Below are positions 1 to 11,608 of a stretch of DNA of 64,000 nt, one piece after another. This stretch comes from Siphonodentalium dalli (Eukaryota > Mollusca > Scaphopoda > Gadilida > Siphonodentaliidae): assembly GCA_032622095.1 (NCBI GenBank), contig CP136066.1, positions 146,473,559-146,537,558 on the forward strand. The letters are read 5' to 3'. Under the pieces are notes generated by a model. That model did not search any database. It was given only the letters and a program-made list of their open reading frames with translations, and was not told the origin of the DNA. A program made the position numbers and the translations under genes. Position 1 is the first letter of the stretch, and each line of letters begins with the position of its first letter.

Positions 1-77
1 GAGGACACATTGGACATTTCTGAGAAAGTTCACTTAAAACAACAGCCCAAACGATTAATTTGCACTATATATAACTA

Positions 78-687
78 CTAGAAGGTGACCCGACTTCGTC
101 CGGGCTTTGACCTTGAATTGTCCATTTTGAAGGTCAATGTCAAGTGGGGTCACGATTTGACCAGTCCAAAACACTCAGTGAACAAAAGTAACCCGACGTA
201 TCAAATTTCGTCGAAATCCCATCAAAATTGGCGATTTGACCTTGAATTGACCCGAGGTCAAGGTCACGTCGCACGGGCAAATGAATAGGCTTATGAGACT
301 CATCATACGAAAGTACCCCCACATACCAAGTTTCATCGAAATCCCGTGATATTCGTGCGTTTGACCTTGAAATTACCCGATTTCAAGGTCAAGATCACGT
401 CGCACGGGCAAATTAATAGGCCTATGGCACTGCCCGGCCGAAAATACCCCCACATACCAAGTTTCATCGAAATCCCGTGATATTCGTGCGTTTGACCTTG
501 AAATGACCCGATTTCAAGGTCAAGATCACGTCTCACGGGCAAATTAATAGGCCTATGTCACTCCCCGGCCGAAAATAACCCCACATACCAAGTTTCATCG
601 AAATCGGCTCGGTCGTTTTCGAGTCCATTGGAAACAGACAGACACACAGACAGACAGACAGACTGATCTTCCAAAATATATAATAGA
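78..687 (-). mobile_element. Non-autonomous Helitron, family A
   Basis: 3' end CTAG at 78-81 with hairpin CCCGGACGAAGTCGGG inside; 5' end TCTATTATATATTTTGGAAG at 687. The body has about 131-bp tandem units with GACCTTGA/TCAAGGTC motifs and a GTCT-type microsatellite near the 5' end. The next element starts at the following base. Confidence 0.85.
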
Positions 688-1203
688 CTAGCCGATGAGC
701 CCGACGTTGTCCGGGCTATTCAAAAACCAAATTTCAATTCAAAAACCAAATTTCAAGTCGATAGCTCCACTCGTTTCCGAGATCTGGTCTGCGCATGCGC
801 GAAGCTGGCGTCGCACGGGCTCGGCGACCCGATAAAATTCGTATCCGGGGCAAGATACATTCACATACCAAATTTCAAGTCGATAGCTCCACCCGTTTCC
901 GATATCTCGTCTGCGCATGCGCGAAGTTGGCGTCGCACGGACTCGGCGACCCGATAAAATTCGTATTCGGGGCAAGATACATTCACATACCAAATTTCAA
1001 GTCGATAGCTCCACCAGTTTCCGAGATCTCGTCTGCGATGCGCTGCACGGGCGTCGCACGGGCTCGCCAATACGAGAACGACCACCGCCTGGTCAAACTA
1101 CACACACGTACCAAGTTTCGTCCCGATCGGTCGATAATCGTAGATTTGTATTAATGACAAACATACAGACAGACAGACAGAGGTCTTCAAAATATATATG
1201 AGA
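688..1203 (-). mobile_element. Non-autonomous Helitron, family B, copy 1
   Basis: 3' end CTAG at 688-691 with hairpin GCCCGGACAACGTCGGGC; 5' end TCTCATATATATTTTGAAGA at 1203. The body has 122-bp units with TGCGCATGCGC, and a (GTCT)n tract by the 5' end. Confidence 0.85.
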
Positions 1204-1770
1204 CTAGCCGATGAGCCCGACGTTGTCCGGGCTATTCAAAAACCAAATTTCAAATCGATAGCTTCACCCGTTTCCGAGATCTGGTCAAAAACCAAATTTC
1301 AAGTCGATAGCTCTACCCGTTTCCGAGATCTGGTCTGCGCATGCGCGAAGCTGGCGTCGCATGGGCTCGGCGACCCGATAAAATTCGTATCCGGGGCAAG
1401 ATACATTCACATAGCAAATTTCAAGTCGATAGCTCCACCCGTTTCCGAGATCTCGTCTGCGCATGCGCGAAGCTGGTGTCGCACGGGCTCGGCGACCCGA
1501 TAAAATTCGTATCCGGGGCAAGATACATTCACATAGCAAATTTCAAGTCGATAGCTCCACCCGTTTCCGAGATCTCGTCTGCGCATGCGCGAAGCGGGCG
1601 CCGCACGGGCTCGCCAATACGACAACGTTCACCGCCTGGTCAAACTACACACACGTACCAAGTTTCGTCCCGATCGGTCGAGAATCGTAGATTTGTATTA
1701 ATGACAGACAGACAAACAAACAAACAAACAAACATACATACAGACAGAGGTCTTCAAAATATATATGAGA
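1204..1770 (-). mobile_element. Non-autonomous Helitron, family B, copy 2
   Basis: CTAG at 1204-1207, TC at 1770/1769. Two complete 122-bp units plus partial ones; a mixed (GTCT)/(GTTT) microsatellite near the 5' end. Confidence 0.85.
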
Positions 1771-2173
1771 CTAGCCGATGAGCCCGACGTTGTCCGGGCT
1801 ATTCAAAAACCAAATTTCAAGTCGATAGCTGTACCCAGCCCGAAATTTCAAGTCGATAGCTCTACCCGTTTCCGAGATCTGGTCTGCGCATGCGCGAAGC
1901 TGGCGTCACACGGGCTCGGCGACACGATAAATTTCGTATCCGGGGCAAGATACATTCACATACCAAATTTCAAGTCGATAGCTCCACCCGTTTCCGAGAT
2001 CTCGTCTGCGCATGCACGCAGCGGGCGCCGCACGGGCTCGCCAATACGACAACGTCCACCGCCTGGTCAAACTTCACACACGTACCAAGTTTCGTCTCGA
2101 TCGGTCGAGAATTGTAGATTTGTATAAATGACAAACAGACAGACAGACAGAGGTCTTCAAAATATATATGAGA
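1771..2173 (-). mobile_element. Non-autonomous Helitron, family B, copy 3 (array end)
   Basis: CTAG at 1771-1774; 5' TC at 2173/2172, flanked by A on the minus strand. The outer flanks of the four-copy array are A (5') and T (3'), the Helitron target dinucleotide. Confidence 0.85.
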
Positions 2174-2418
2174 TTTGTGTTTTTGTTGTCCAGAGCTTTG
2201 AAAAATATGACTGTTTTCATACATAATTGTGTCTGTTATTTCTTAAGATTATGGAAACGAAAATAGCAAATGCACGTGGAACAACTTTTCGATAGCTGAA
2301 CTAATCTTTTTTTCACCAGATCATTCCATTTCACGTCGCCCTAAACTGCCAAATGTTGAAATCTCAAACTCGGAAAATTGAATCGATGACGAGCATCATT
2401 TCAGAGTTAACATATTAA
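2174..2418. other. Unassigned intergenic DNA
   Basis: AT-rich sequence between the Helitron array and a MITE; no coding or repeat signal seen. Confidence 0.5.
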
Positions 2419-2706
2419 CCCTTTATTCAACAGAACGACACTGTGCCAATGCATTCTCTTATATATGCGAGTCGACCATTTTTGTTAGGCCAATGCATTC
2501 TCTTATATTTGCGAGGCGACCTATGGTCGACTCGCATATATAAGAGAATGCATTGGCGCAGGGCATAACTGTAACCATCACAATGTGGTCAATGAACCGG
2601 TTCCAATGATATCCATATTTGTATGGTGTTATTGAGACAGACCGAAGATATTTTAGGCTGTTGAAGCTTTATTTGGGCGTTTTTTGCCGTTTTGTTGGGT
2701 AAAGGG
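2419..2706. mobile_element. MITE with CCCTTT ends and TTAA flanks (piggyBac-like)
   Basis: TTAA at 2415-2418 and 2707-2710 flank terminal inverted repeats of about 20 bp (CCCTTTATTCAACAGAACGA versus CCCTTTACCCAACAAAACGG). The interior holds inverted copies of CAATGCATTCTCTTATATAT and GCGAGTCGACC. No ORF. Confidence 0.75.
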
Positions 2707-3279
2707 TTAAACTGCTGACATTGTCCTGATTCTGAATGATATTTTGTTTAGAATTCATGATCAACTCCAACTAATATCGACTGACTAAATTTAATCCTTG
2801 GTGCGAAAGACAGACTGGAAACTTCTGCTGGTACATTTAGTCAGCTGACAATATAATTTATAAACCAAAACAAAGTAAACATGCATTGGGAAAGTAGTTT
2901 TTGTGGCAAGAAAAATTTATAAAAGTAAACGTTATAACACTTCTCTTCCACCTTCTCCTTTCTATGTTATAACCATATTAATTTCATGCCTTCATTGCCT
3001 TTCTGGTAATTTCCAGAATATGTCCCGCTATAAATGTTAAGTGTTCCACGTCTGAATGCATATATAGAGCAGCTGGTTTGCCTGTTGTGTTAACTAACTA
3101 GTTGTAGTGATTTAACAATTGCATAATCAGAAGTAAGTTCAAATGAACCAACTAAATGTTTGAGGGAAAGTGTTAAGGCTATCAAGTGTATCGTAGAGCT
3201 CCCCGTATTTGTTGCCACCCAGCTTGGCTCCGTTATATAAGTTATATGTAAAACTCTGTGTGCTCCAAAAACTGTGTGT
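2707..3279. other. Unassigned intergenic DNA
   Basis: No convincing ORF, repeat or RNA gene. Confidence 0.5.
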
Positions 3280-3352
3280 GTGGGGGGGGGGGGGGGGTGG
3301 GTGTGTGTGTGTGTGTGAGGGTGTGTGTGTGTGGGGGTGCGTGTGGATACCG
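3270..3352. repeat. (GT)n / poly-G low-complexity tract
   Basis: Alternating GTGTGT runs broken by a run of Gs. The His/Pro/Thr frames across it are artefacts. Confidence 0.9.
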
Positions 3353-3485
3353 GCCACACACGCTATCTAACATATCCCCCACGTGTATATATGTTTGTTA
3401 TATTGTTGCTTCCCTGTATGCATATTTTGTATGACATGCTCTCCGTGACCGGATGAACTAAACAGAAACACAGTTGAAGTGAAGC

Positions 3486-3649
3486 GTGACAGAAATTGAG
3501 GATTTCGGGGGAAATGTATGGGAAGACAACATTGATCACAACAGTGAAACGCCGTGGATATCAAATAAAAAACGACGGCAACCATCAACATCTTGTCGAA
3601 AAGTATTGACGAGCGAAATAAAACAGGAAGATGTGACAGAAGCAATTAA
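3486..3649 (+). other. Possible remnant of a transposon ORF, unrecognised
   Basis: A plus-strand frame reads EIEDFGGNVWED, then WISNKKRRQPSTS, and is cut by the MITE insertion at 3650. Charged, KKRR-containing text of this kind is common near the start of retrotransposon ORF1 proteins, but I recognise no domain. Confidence 0.2.
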
Positions 3650-4136
3650 AGATACGGGCGGCGTTGGCGATGGGTATGCTGTTAAAATATTCATCTCCGT
3701 AAAAAACCGTCATAAACAGAAAGAATAGTAAAATAGAGACATATTTTATACCAATCAGAAATATGGTTTAAACAGTATGTTATCGTCAAATGCTTTTCCT
3801 TTGTTATGTAAACAAAAGCAAAAAACCTTACTTTTCCTGGCTTTTGTTTAGATCCGGATATGGTAAACATAAAGAGCGTTATTTGTTACTGTTTCCTAAT
3901 ATGGAAATAATAAAGGGCGTTTATATCATTTGTGTGTTATGTAAACAGAATCAACACTTCTGTAACACGATCAGGCTCTTGTTTACGTACACCAACGTAC
4001 GTGTTGACGAAAATATACTATTTACGCGCTGATTATGTTTGGCATATGATCAAAACTATATATATTTTAATATTCCTTCTGTTGATGGCGATTTGAACAA
4101 ATATTAATATTTCTGCAACGAACGCCGCCCGTGCCT
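3650..4136 (+). mobile_element. TTAA-flanked MITE, family T, copy 1
   Basis: TTAA at 3646-3649 and 4137-4140. Ends AGATACGGGCGGCGTTGGCG and, inverted, AGGCACGGGCGGCGTTCGTT. The interior has TATGTAAACAAAAG, CTTGTTTACGTAC and CATAAAGAGCGTTATTTG. No transposase. Confidence 0.85.
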
Positions 4137-4140
4137 TTAA

Positions 4141-4857
4141 GCGAAGTCAAAACTGGAAGGAACCCGGATAACTTTTATAGATGAAGACATTTATTGTGAT
4201 TGTTTAATTAACTCAACGCCACAATTAAGTGCGAATACCGAGTAATAATTTAATCATAAGCTGTCAATCCACGGAATACTGTAAAACAGTTGGCTGCCAC
4301 ACACTTTGCCATTGATGTTATTTATCGATAACCCAATGTTCTTGGTTACATTCCCGCTACAGAAATGACAGCAGCGTCGAGTGATCACGCCTATACCGCG
4401 TGCCTAAAAAATAGACATGGAAATATTTCGATGCTTCCTACCATTTAACATGAAATTTTGGTGCTGCGTCAAAATTCCTTCGGGTATGACAGTATTGACA
4501 ATAACCGTACTAGATGCTAATATTCAGTCCACATTGACTCCACAAGAAACCAGACAAATCAATAAGCTGGAACATTTGCAAAGAAATGAAACACGGAAAT
4601 TAAAACTAACAAGGGTTGGTGCCACCGCGGTCGAATATCAATCCCACGTGCCACTGCAATGCGTGATCAGTTACGACAAGCCAATCAAAAACACTGAAAA
4701 TACCGACGCGACGTGATCAACGATAAGCACAATTTTTGAGTGACAGGTGTCTCTTTAATCTTCACTTGTCGTTTTCGTAGGAAATAGTCTCAATGTTGTA
4801 CGCTCGTATACTTCCAACTTCTACTTTTGGTGGTTCTCTTGTGAAATGTCGGATTAA
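4141..4857. other. Unassigned intergenic DNA
   Basis: Contains a 99-codon frame (4417-4716) with no recognisable domain, not annotated as a gene. Confidence 0.4.
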
Positions 4858-5022
4858 ATTATGAGAAATAACTCCTGTGTCAATTAAGGTTATGAGTTAT
4901 AACCGAAAAGTTTGAAGAGAAATTTTCTATAACTGCGCTACGCGCGTTGTAGAATTTATCTTCAAACTGTTCGGTTATAACTGCATAACCTTAATCGTAA
5001 CAAGAGTTATTTCTTAAATAAT
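4858..5022. repeat. Foldback element
   Basis: AAGGTTATGAGTTATAACCG, then TTTGAAGA on the left are mirrored by TCTTCAAACTGTTCGGTTAT, then GCATAACCTTAA on the right, and AGAAATAACTC mirrors GAGTTATTTCT at the outer edges. The centre is GCGCTACGCGCGTTG. No ORF. Confidence 0.75.
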
Positions 5023-5104
5023 TAACATATATACATATATTGACAAAAGGGGGCAACTGTTGTCTGGCTTGCGATTTTCATTTGGCAGAAGTATATAGTT
5101 GTAC

Positions 5105-5330
5105 TATCATCATCATCATCATCATCACCGTTATCGTCATCATGGCATCATGGTCATCATCGCCATCACGGTCATCATCATCGCCACCATCGTCATCATG
5201 ATCGTCATCATAATCATCGTCAGCGTCATGATCGTCGTAGTCATCACCATAATCGTTATCACCATCATCATCATTATCAGCATTATCGTCATCATCTTCA
5301 TCGCCACCACCATCACCATCCGAAATATTA
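5105..5330. repeat. (CAT/ATC)n imperfect trinucleotide tract
   Basis: CATCATCATCATCATCATCA at the left, degrading to CGTCATCATC, CACCATCATC and similar for over 200 bp. The His-rich, Ile-rich and Met-rich frames are artefacts. Confidence 0.9.
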
Positions 5331-6260
5331 ATAGATCGTTCACACTCTGAGGAAATGTTATTGACTTTTTTAACACTGACATTGGAACCGATTCGCTTTT
5401 AAATTATTTATGTGGTTTGATGAAAATAACAAATTTGTGCGAAGGAGAAGATAAACATTAGTCCCATTAAAATATACTACAATCATACAATCATGACAAA
5501 ATTAAACCTGCCTTTTCTATATGATAGATAAAATATCGAAGGATCTTTCAGTGTAGAAGTAAATTTATAAACGCACCCAGCTTGTAGTTAGAGGCATGTA
5601 GCTTGCATAAATTAGACTTGTATTTTCGAAGGATGTCCAATGATATACATGGTTTATTCTGATTGCTTATCAACGTTTGTTATAATAGAATGGACACTGA
5701 CCAAGACCAATGACGCTTCGAGTTTGAAACGAGCTATAACTTAACAGATTAAATGACCTTTAAACTCCAAGTTCTACAATGTTATATCCATTCTGAAAAC
5801 AAACTCAATATGCTGCCAACGAGTAGTTCGAAAAGATGTAACGAGATGTTTCCCGACTGCAATATATGTTTGCGTTTGCTAGCAATAACTGTCGCTAAGC
5901 TAATAACAAACCGATTATTTATATAAGCCTCAATGAATTTTTTTTACAGAACATCCCTTTTTTCTTACTGTCAATTATTAAACACGGTTGATTAACTGTT
6001 CGGTGACAGTTTTATATAGACAGAAAGAAGTTATTACCGGTTTGTGATAAATAACAAAGATTGCACACATGTGTCGCTTTCGACATATCATATCTAACTG
6101 TTACATATAGGTCGATAGATTTGTTGATCGGGTTTCTATTTGTATCGTCTGTAAGTCGGCACATGTAACGGATAATCCACATTCGATGAAGTTTTATGAC
6201 TAGATAGTTGACAGCACATAACTTAAAAAACAATTTCCCAAAATGTTTACCAAATTATTA
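5331..6260. other. Unassigned DNA downstream of the PKS gene
   Basis: AT-rich; no coding or repeat structure recognised. Confidence 0.5.
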
Positions 6261-6266
6261 TTTATT
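6261..6266 (-). promoter_or_regulatory. Candidate polyadenylation signal for the PKS gene
   Basis: AATAAA on the minus strand, about 155 nt after the PKS stop codon. Nothing else in the 3' flank competes clearly. The call rests on motif and position only. Confidence 0.45.
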
Positions 6267-6419
6267 TTTGTCAAATGAAAATGTTTTGGCAAGCGGCAGC
6301 GCGAACCCTATGATAATATAATGCTATGCTGTCAATTACCTGCAAGCTGCACGCCTCAAACTACAAGCGGAACCACTATAATGCTAACGAAGGATTCCGA
6401 ACTATCTATTGTGTATTTA

Positions 6420-9400
6420 TCAGACAACAGCGAGGAGGGAGGCAATGTCATTGACAGTTTTTCCAGGAGTCAAGACATCTGAGAGGGGAATAGCAACGCC
6501 GAATGTTTTCTCCAGTTTCTTTACAAGTTCGATGCTTGCTAGAGAGTCTAAACCTAACTGATATAGTTCAGAATCCGGCTCCAGAGTTTCCCGATCAACC
6601 GCGCAAACATCTGATAAGATATCACAAACACCGGTCACTACGTCGTCCAGGGCGGCCTGGTTAGTGTCAGAAGATTTCACAGCATCTCCGAATTTGTAAA
6701 ATCCAAACAATAGCCTAGAAGATCTTGTTTTGACGTTTGTTGTCTTGAAAAGTTTCTTCCAGTTGACATCACAGTAGATACTCTGAGGAAGATTTCTCAT
6801 TAGAGAATCAATCAAGCAATCCTTTATCTGACTGACGGACATGAAAGAAAACCCCTGGTATTCCAATATGTCTCTGGTTCCTGAAGCTGCTGCCAGGCCG
6901 AGATCGAGTACACCCCAATTTATCGTTTGCGCCGGTAGTCCAATCTGGCGTCGGAAACAGGCAACGGCATCTTGAAAACAACATCCGGCAGCGTAGTTGG
7001 TCTGACCAACATTTCCAATAACTGCAGTAATCGAAGAACATAACACAAAATAATCCAGGCTAAGGTTTAAAGACGCCTCGTGGAGATTCCATGTACCCCT
7101 GACCTTTGGTAAAGCTGCAACCTCGTATTGCTCTCTGCTCATTGTATGTGCCGTTACATCGCTGGTTGCTGCAGCGCAATGAAAAATACCTCTGATAGAA
7201 ATTTCTTCGAATTCATTCTGGATTGCTTTGAAAAGTTTATTTATTGTACCACGATCCGTCACGTCACATTTCACGGGCCTGATACGGCATCGGTATTCCT
7301 TCTGCATGCCTTCTACTGCACGTTGCTGGTCCTTGCTTGCTCCTCGACGCGAGCACGGAACGATGACTCCTGCTCCCATCTCTGCGAAAATCTTAACCAT
7401 TTCCCACCCCAAGCCAGACAGCCCACCTGTTATGATATAGCATGCGTTGTTCAAAAACAGCTTTTCTCGAGGAACTCTGACATTCTTTCTGGATGATTTA
7501 TCACTTGGTATACCATTATGCGATGGATCAATACATATTGTGCTCTTCGGAACCAGTAGGTCGGGGCAGATGTGAGTTGCGAACACATTCGGTTGTTGCT
7601 TTGATTCCTTTTGTTGCACGTTGTATTTGGATGTCTTCAATCTCTTTTCGATAGCGGATACCAGTGATTTGAGATTGGACAAACCAAGGAAGTCTTCAAT
7701 GAAATGAGGCAATAAACGAACGTGCGATAGGGCCACTTTGAAGGAACTTACTACCTCTGTTTTCACTATGTTTTGTAAATAATGAATGTCTCGGCAATTT
7801 GTCGTCTTAATAGCAACCGCATCTTTCTTTTCAATGCGACATAAACAAACGATATTTCGATATAAATTGGTGATATTCGCTGCAATGTCTGTTTGGTTTA
7901 TAACACGGAAAAGCGACGCCGTGCTTGGTTTCAAAAGCTTCGTGATGTAGTTCCACTGCTGTGAGTTTTCGTCTGGTATCAAAACAGTTAAGCCACCTTC
8001 TGTGTCTGCAGCGCGAAACATGCCTGCAGTGATTACCATCTTCGTTAACATGCCGCTTTCAAAATTATTGAATAGGTCAAGACCAATTTGCAACTCGCGC
8101 GGTATATGTTTGAGAAGTGCAACGTTTGATGGATAGCAAGCAACGATAGTTCCTCCTTTTGCATTTTCTCCAATAAATTCTAGTGACATGACCTCATTGC
8201 CAAATAGCGTCTCACCAGTTGCTTCATCCGATAACAGAGCACCCGTTGTAGGAGGGTAGATGACGTTGTCATACACCGTTGCTGTGGACACTCGGATAAA
8301 GTCACATTTCTTCTTTACGGGACACTGCTCCAAACCAAAGAAAGTGTTCACTATTTCAAGAGGCTCCTCGGACATGAGAACAACATTGTCGTCCTTCTTC
8401 AAACGTCTCTGCCGGAAACTTGGTTGATGTTCCGAATCATTGCTCTTGATCATTCTATTTGTGTAAAGGCGGTCACGTCTAATCGCAATTTCTGTCCAGC
8501 GATTCTCTATCAAATCAGAGGGAGATATTTTATTAATATATGATGCATTTGTGACGTTACTAACATCGATAAGAATCACTGGCCTTGGGGACGGTCGTTC
8601 CAAGTTTAGGCATCGAACCGTACCCCATAAAGCGAACCCGGCAGGATCTACAACTTGTTTATCGTTGTCTTTGTCGATCATGACTGCATTCTCAGTAACG
8701 ACCGACATGAACACTTCTCCTCCAAGGTTTTGGATAGTTTTTACCAGTCTTATCAAGAAATAGCATTGGTCAACCACGCCAGTGTGGAGATCATTTGAGC
8801 CATGCGTATCTGGAGTGCCGGGATGGTACAGGATATGAATGGGGTTATCTTGCCAATCCACCACACATTGTGTTAATCGACGGGAAAGTTCGTCATCCAA
8901 AATCTCCCCCTGGAGCAGCAGTATGTCTGTGTTCAAATTGTCACCCAACATGCTGAAAGAGTAGTATTCGGACACTAGTTGACTCATAGTTAGGATAATC
9001 AGTGGATGATCGCGTGATTTTTCACTGTTTTCAAGGACACGCCTCTCAGCCCATGTGATATCGTACCTCACGTCACTCGGATGAAATTTCACAAATCTAT
9101 TGACTAGTTCTTTTATGACGGCAATCACTCCGCCCTTGTCGTTGAGAAGATATATCCGGAATGACGCAGTGTGCTCCGTTACGTTTTTGACCAATGTGTA
9201 TACAAACATTCGTTCCGTAATCGATCGTAGAACACAGACATTGTGGTACGCAGCGGGTAGGACTTTCTCTTCTGTGCTGACAACCGACGATCGTCCATAC
9301 AGCAGAACTGTCGTTTGCGCACACGCGTCCAGGATACATGGATGGATCTGGTTATCTCCAAATGATTGGCGGAGTTCGTCGTTCAGCCTAATCTCGGAAA

Positions 9401-11608
9401 GGAACTCTCGCTCTGAAACGAATGCACCTGTTATTAAACGATAACATTCTCCATGGCGAAAACCCAATCTTGTCAATGTTTCGTAAATATCAGACTTCGT
9501 CACGTAGGATGAGCATCTTGATCGGAGTTCCGAGACGTCGAAAGAACTTACCAACAATTCTGTTTGTGGGGCAATGTTTCCATCCGCACATACCGTCTTG
9601 TTGTCCTTGATCTCGAATTTGTATCCTTCCGCATCCTTTGTCAGTTCCATATCCAACAAGACGTCCTTGTTAACCAAAACAAATGTTTTGAAGTGACAAG
9701 TCACGTGATAGGCGAACGTCGGATAGAGCTGTTTGCCGACAGCCAGAGCTGATTCGACGTGCACCACCCCAGGAAGTACCACGTTTTCGTGAACAAAATG
9801 TGAGAAGACAAATGCAGTTTTCTTCTTGTTAATGCTAATTGTATATTGGGTTGGATTGCTTGTCGCATTTACATACATGTGAGAGAGAGGGTACACACTA
9901 TAGTGTTCCCGATTATGTCGAGAGAGTTCTGTGAACCTGATGTTCCTCTGGCGCCGTGGACAATGTCTTGGAATATCTGTGATATTTTGTCCGCTGTAAA
10001 CAGAGTTGGCTGTAATATGAAATCCAATTTCAATTATTCTTCCCAAACTGCCGAGTAGCGCCATATCATCCCCTTTTAGCATCGATGGTAAGCATTCGGT
10101 GGTTAGATCAGGTACCATGGATTTCAGAAAGAGCTTGAGGACAGAGTTTGGGCCAATGTCAATAAATACGTTCCGGGTCCTCTCGACTGCAGACTTTCTT
10201 ATCGCCTGATAGAACTTGACAGGCTCAGCCACATTTCTCTTCCAGTAATCTGGGGAAAAGAACTCATCACCGACTTCCTCGGTGGAAACTGAAGAAATCA
10301 CCGGAATCGTCGGCGTATTACCAGTCAAATTTCCTTCAAGACTTTTTTGAAGTTCCATGCCTGCAGAATGTACGTGTTTTGTGTGATAAGCTCTGTGTGT
10401 ATCCACCTCGTATATTTTACACTGGGTTTTCTCGAACTTCTCAAGAATTGCCTTCTTCAATTTAGACATATCAGGCTCGGATCCTGAAAGTGTGTGCACT
10501 GACGGAGCTAGATACACCGCGATGGGGTTGGGAATTTTCAGTTCATCACATATAGTTTGTAGTTCTTCCGTTTCGATACCAGCGCATACAAACATTCTCC
10601 CTTCCCCAGTATCCTTCAGATGTTTCGATCTGTAATATATGACCCTGACTGCTTGACTAAGTGAAATTGCTCCTGAAATAGCAGATGCCGCAACTTCACC
10701 CACTGAGAGACCAACAATACAGTCCGGTGTAATTCCAAATGACGACCATAACCTGGCCAATGCAATCTGGCAAGCAAATATTGCGATGTGGGAAAGAAAA
10801 GGATCGCTGGTGTCGAAAAAAGGAATCTGTTTCGACAGGTTGATGTTCGAATACTTGTCAAGCAAGTTGCTCACTTCCTTCAGTGCCTTCCTGAAAACTG
10901 GAAATCGCTGTTGCAGCCCTTTACACATTCCGCGCCACGAGGTACCAACCCCTCCACAAACAAAAATAACTCGAGTTTTCTGTGTATCCTCGCGAAGACA
11001 CGATTCCGCTCTTTGTAGAATTTTCTGACGAATATTGTTCTCTCGCAGAGAGTCATCGATAACTGTCGATATTCTGAATGCCTGGTGATCTCTTTTGTGA
11101 ATACTCGTATGGGCAATGTCTACAAGGTTGTATTTTTCACAGTTGAGCTTTTCGACGAAGTCTTCGACAGATGCTTTTAGTGCCTCTTTGGAAGGTGCTG
11201 AGAAAACCACCAAGTGTTTATATTTGTTGCTGGATAACATAGCATGACGTTCTTCTTTTCTTTCGACAACCAAGTGGGCGTTTGTTCCACCAAAACCAAA
11301 CGAATTGACGCACGCGAGTCTCTTACCGTCAGCGCTCGGTTCCCATTTTATACAAGATGTAGGTACTTTGAATTTAAATTCATCGAAATCTATTCTCGGA
11401 TTCGGTGTTTTGAAGTGTAAGTTTGGAGCAATTTGACCATGCTTCATCATCAATAGGACTTTAATCAGACCAGCTACACCAGATCCTGATTCCAGGTGAC
11501 CAATGTTCGTCTTGACTGAACCAATATATCTCATTATTGGAGAGTCAGATGTGAAGTGTTGACCCAAGCTGTCCACTTCGATGGGATCTCCCCGTGGTGT
11601 TCCGGTCC
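6420..11608 (-). CDS. PKS exon 6 (end of KS, AT, DH, pseudo-ER, KR, ACP, stop)
   Basis: A single 5189-nt exon with acceptor TTTTTTCAG/GG. It starts in the KS motif TGTPRGDP and runs uninterrupted to TGA at 6420-6422. All post-KS domains lie in it, unlike the six-way split of the KS; see the overall entry for domain positions. Translation without one stop or frameshift over 1729 codons argues for a functional gene. Confidence 0.95.

Noticed and set aside
739-2224. Overlapping ORFs on both strands of up to 146 codons
   Set aside because: They follow the 122-bp family B unit and repeat with it. They are periodic artefacts of a non-coding Helitron core.
4417-4716. A 99-codon ORF as a gene
   Set aside because: No recognisable domain or conservation clue and no splice context.
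5099-5382. ORFs rich in Ile/His or Met
   Set aside because: They are translations of an imperfect CAT/ATC trinucleotide tract.
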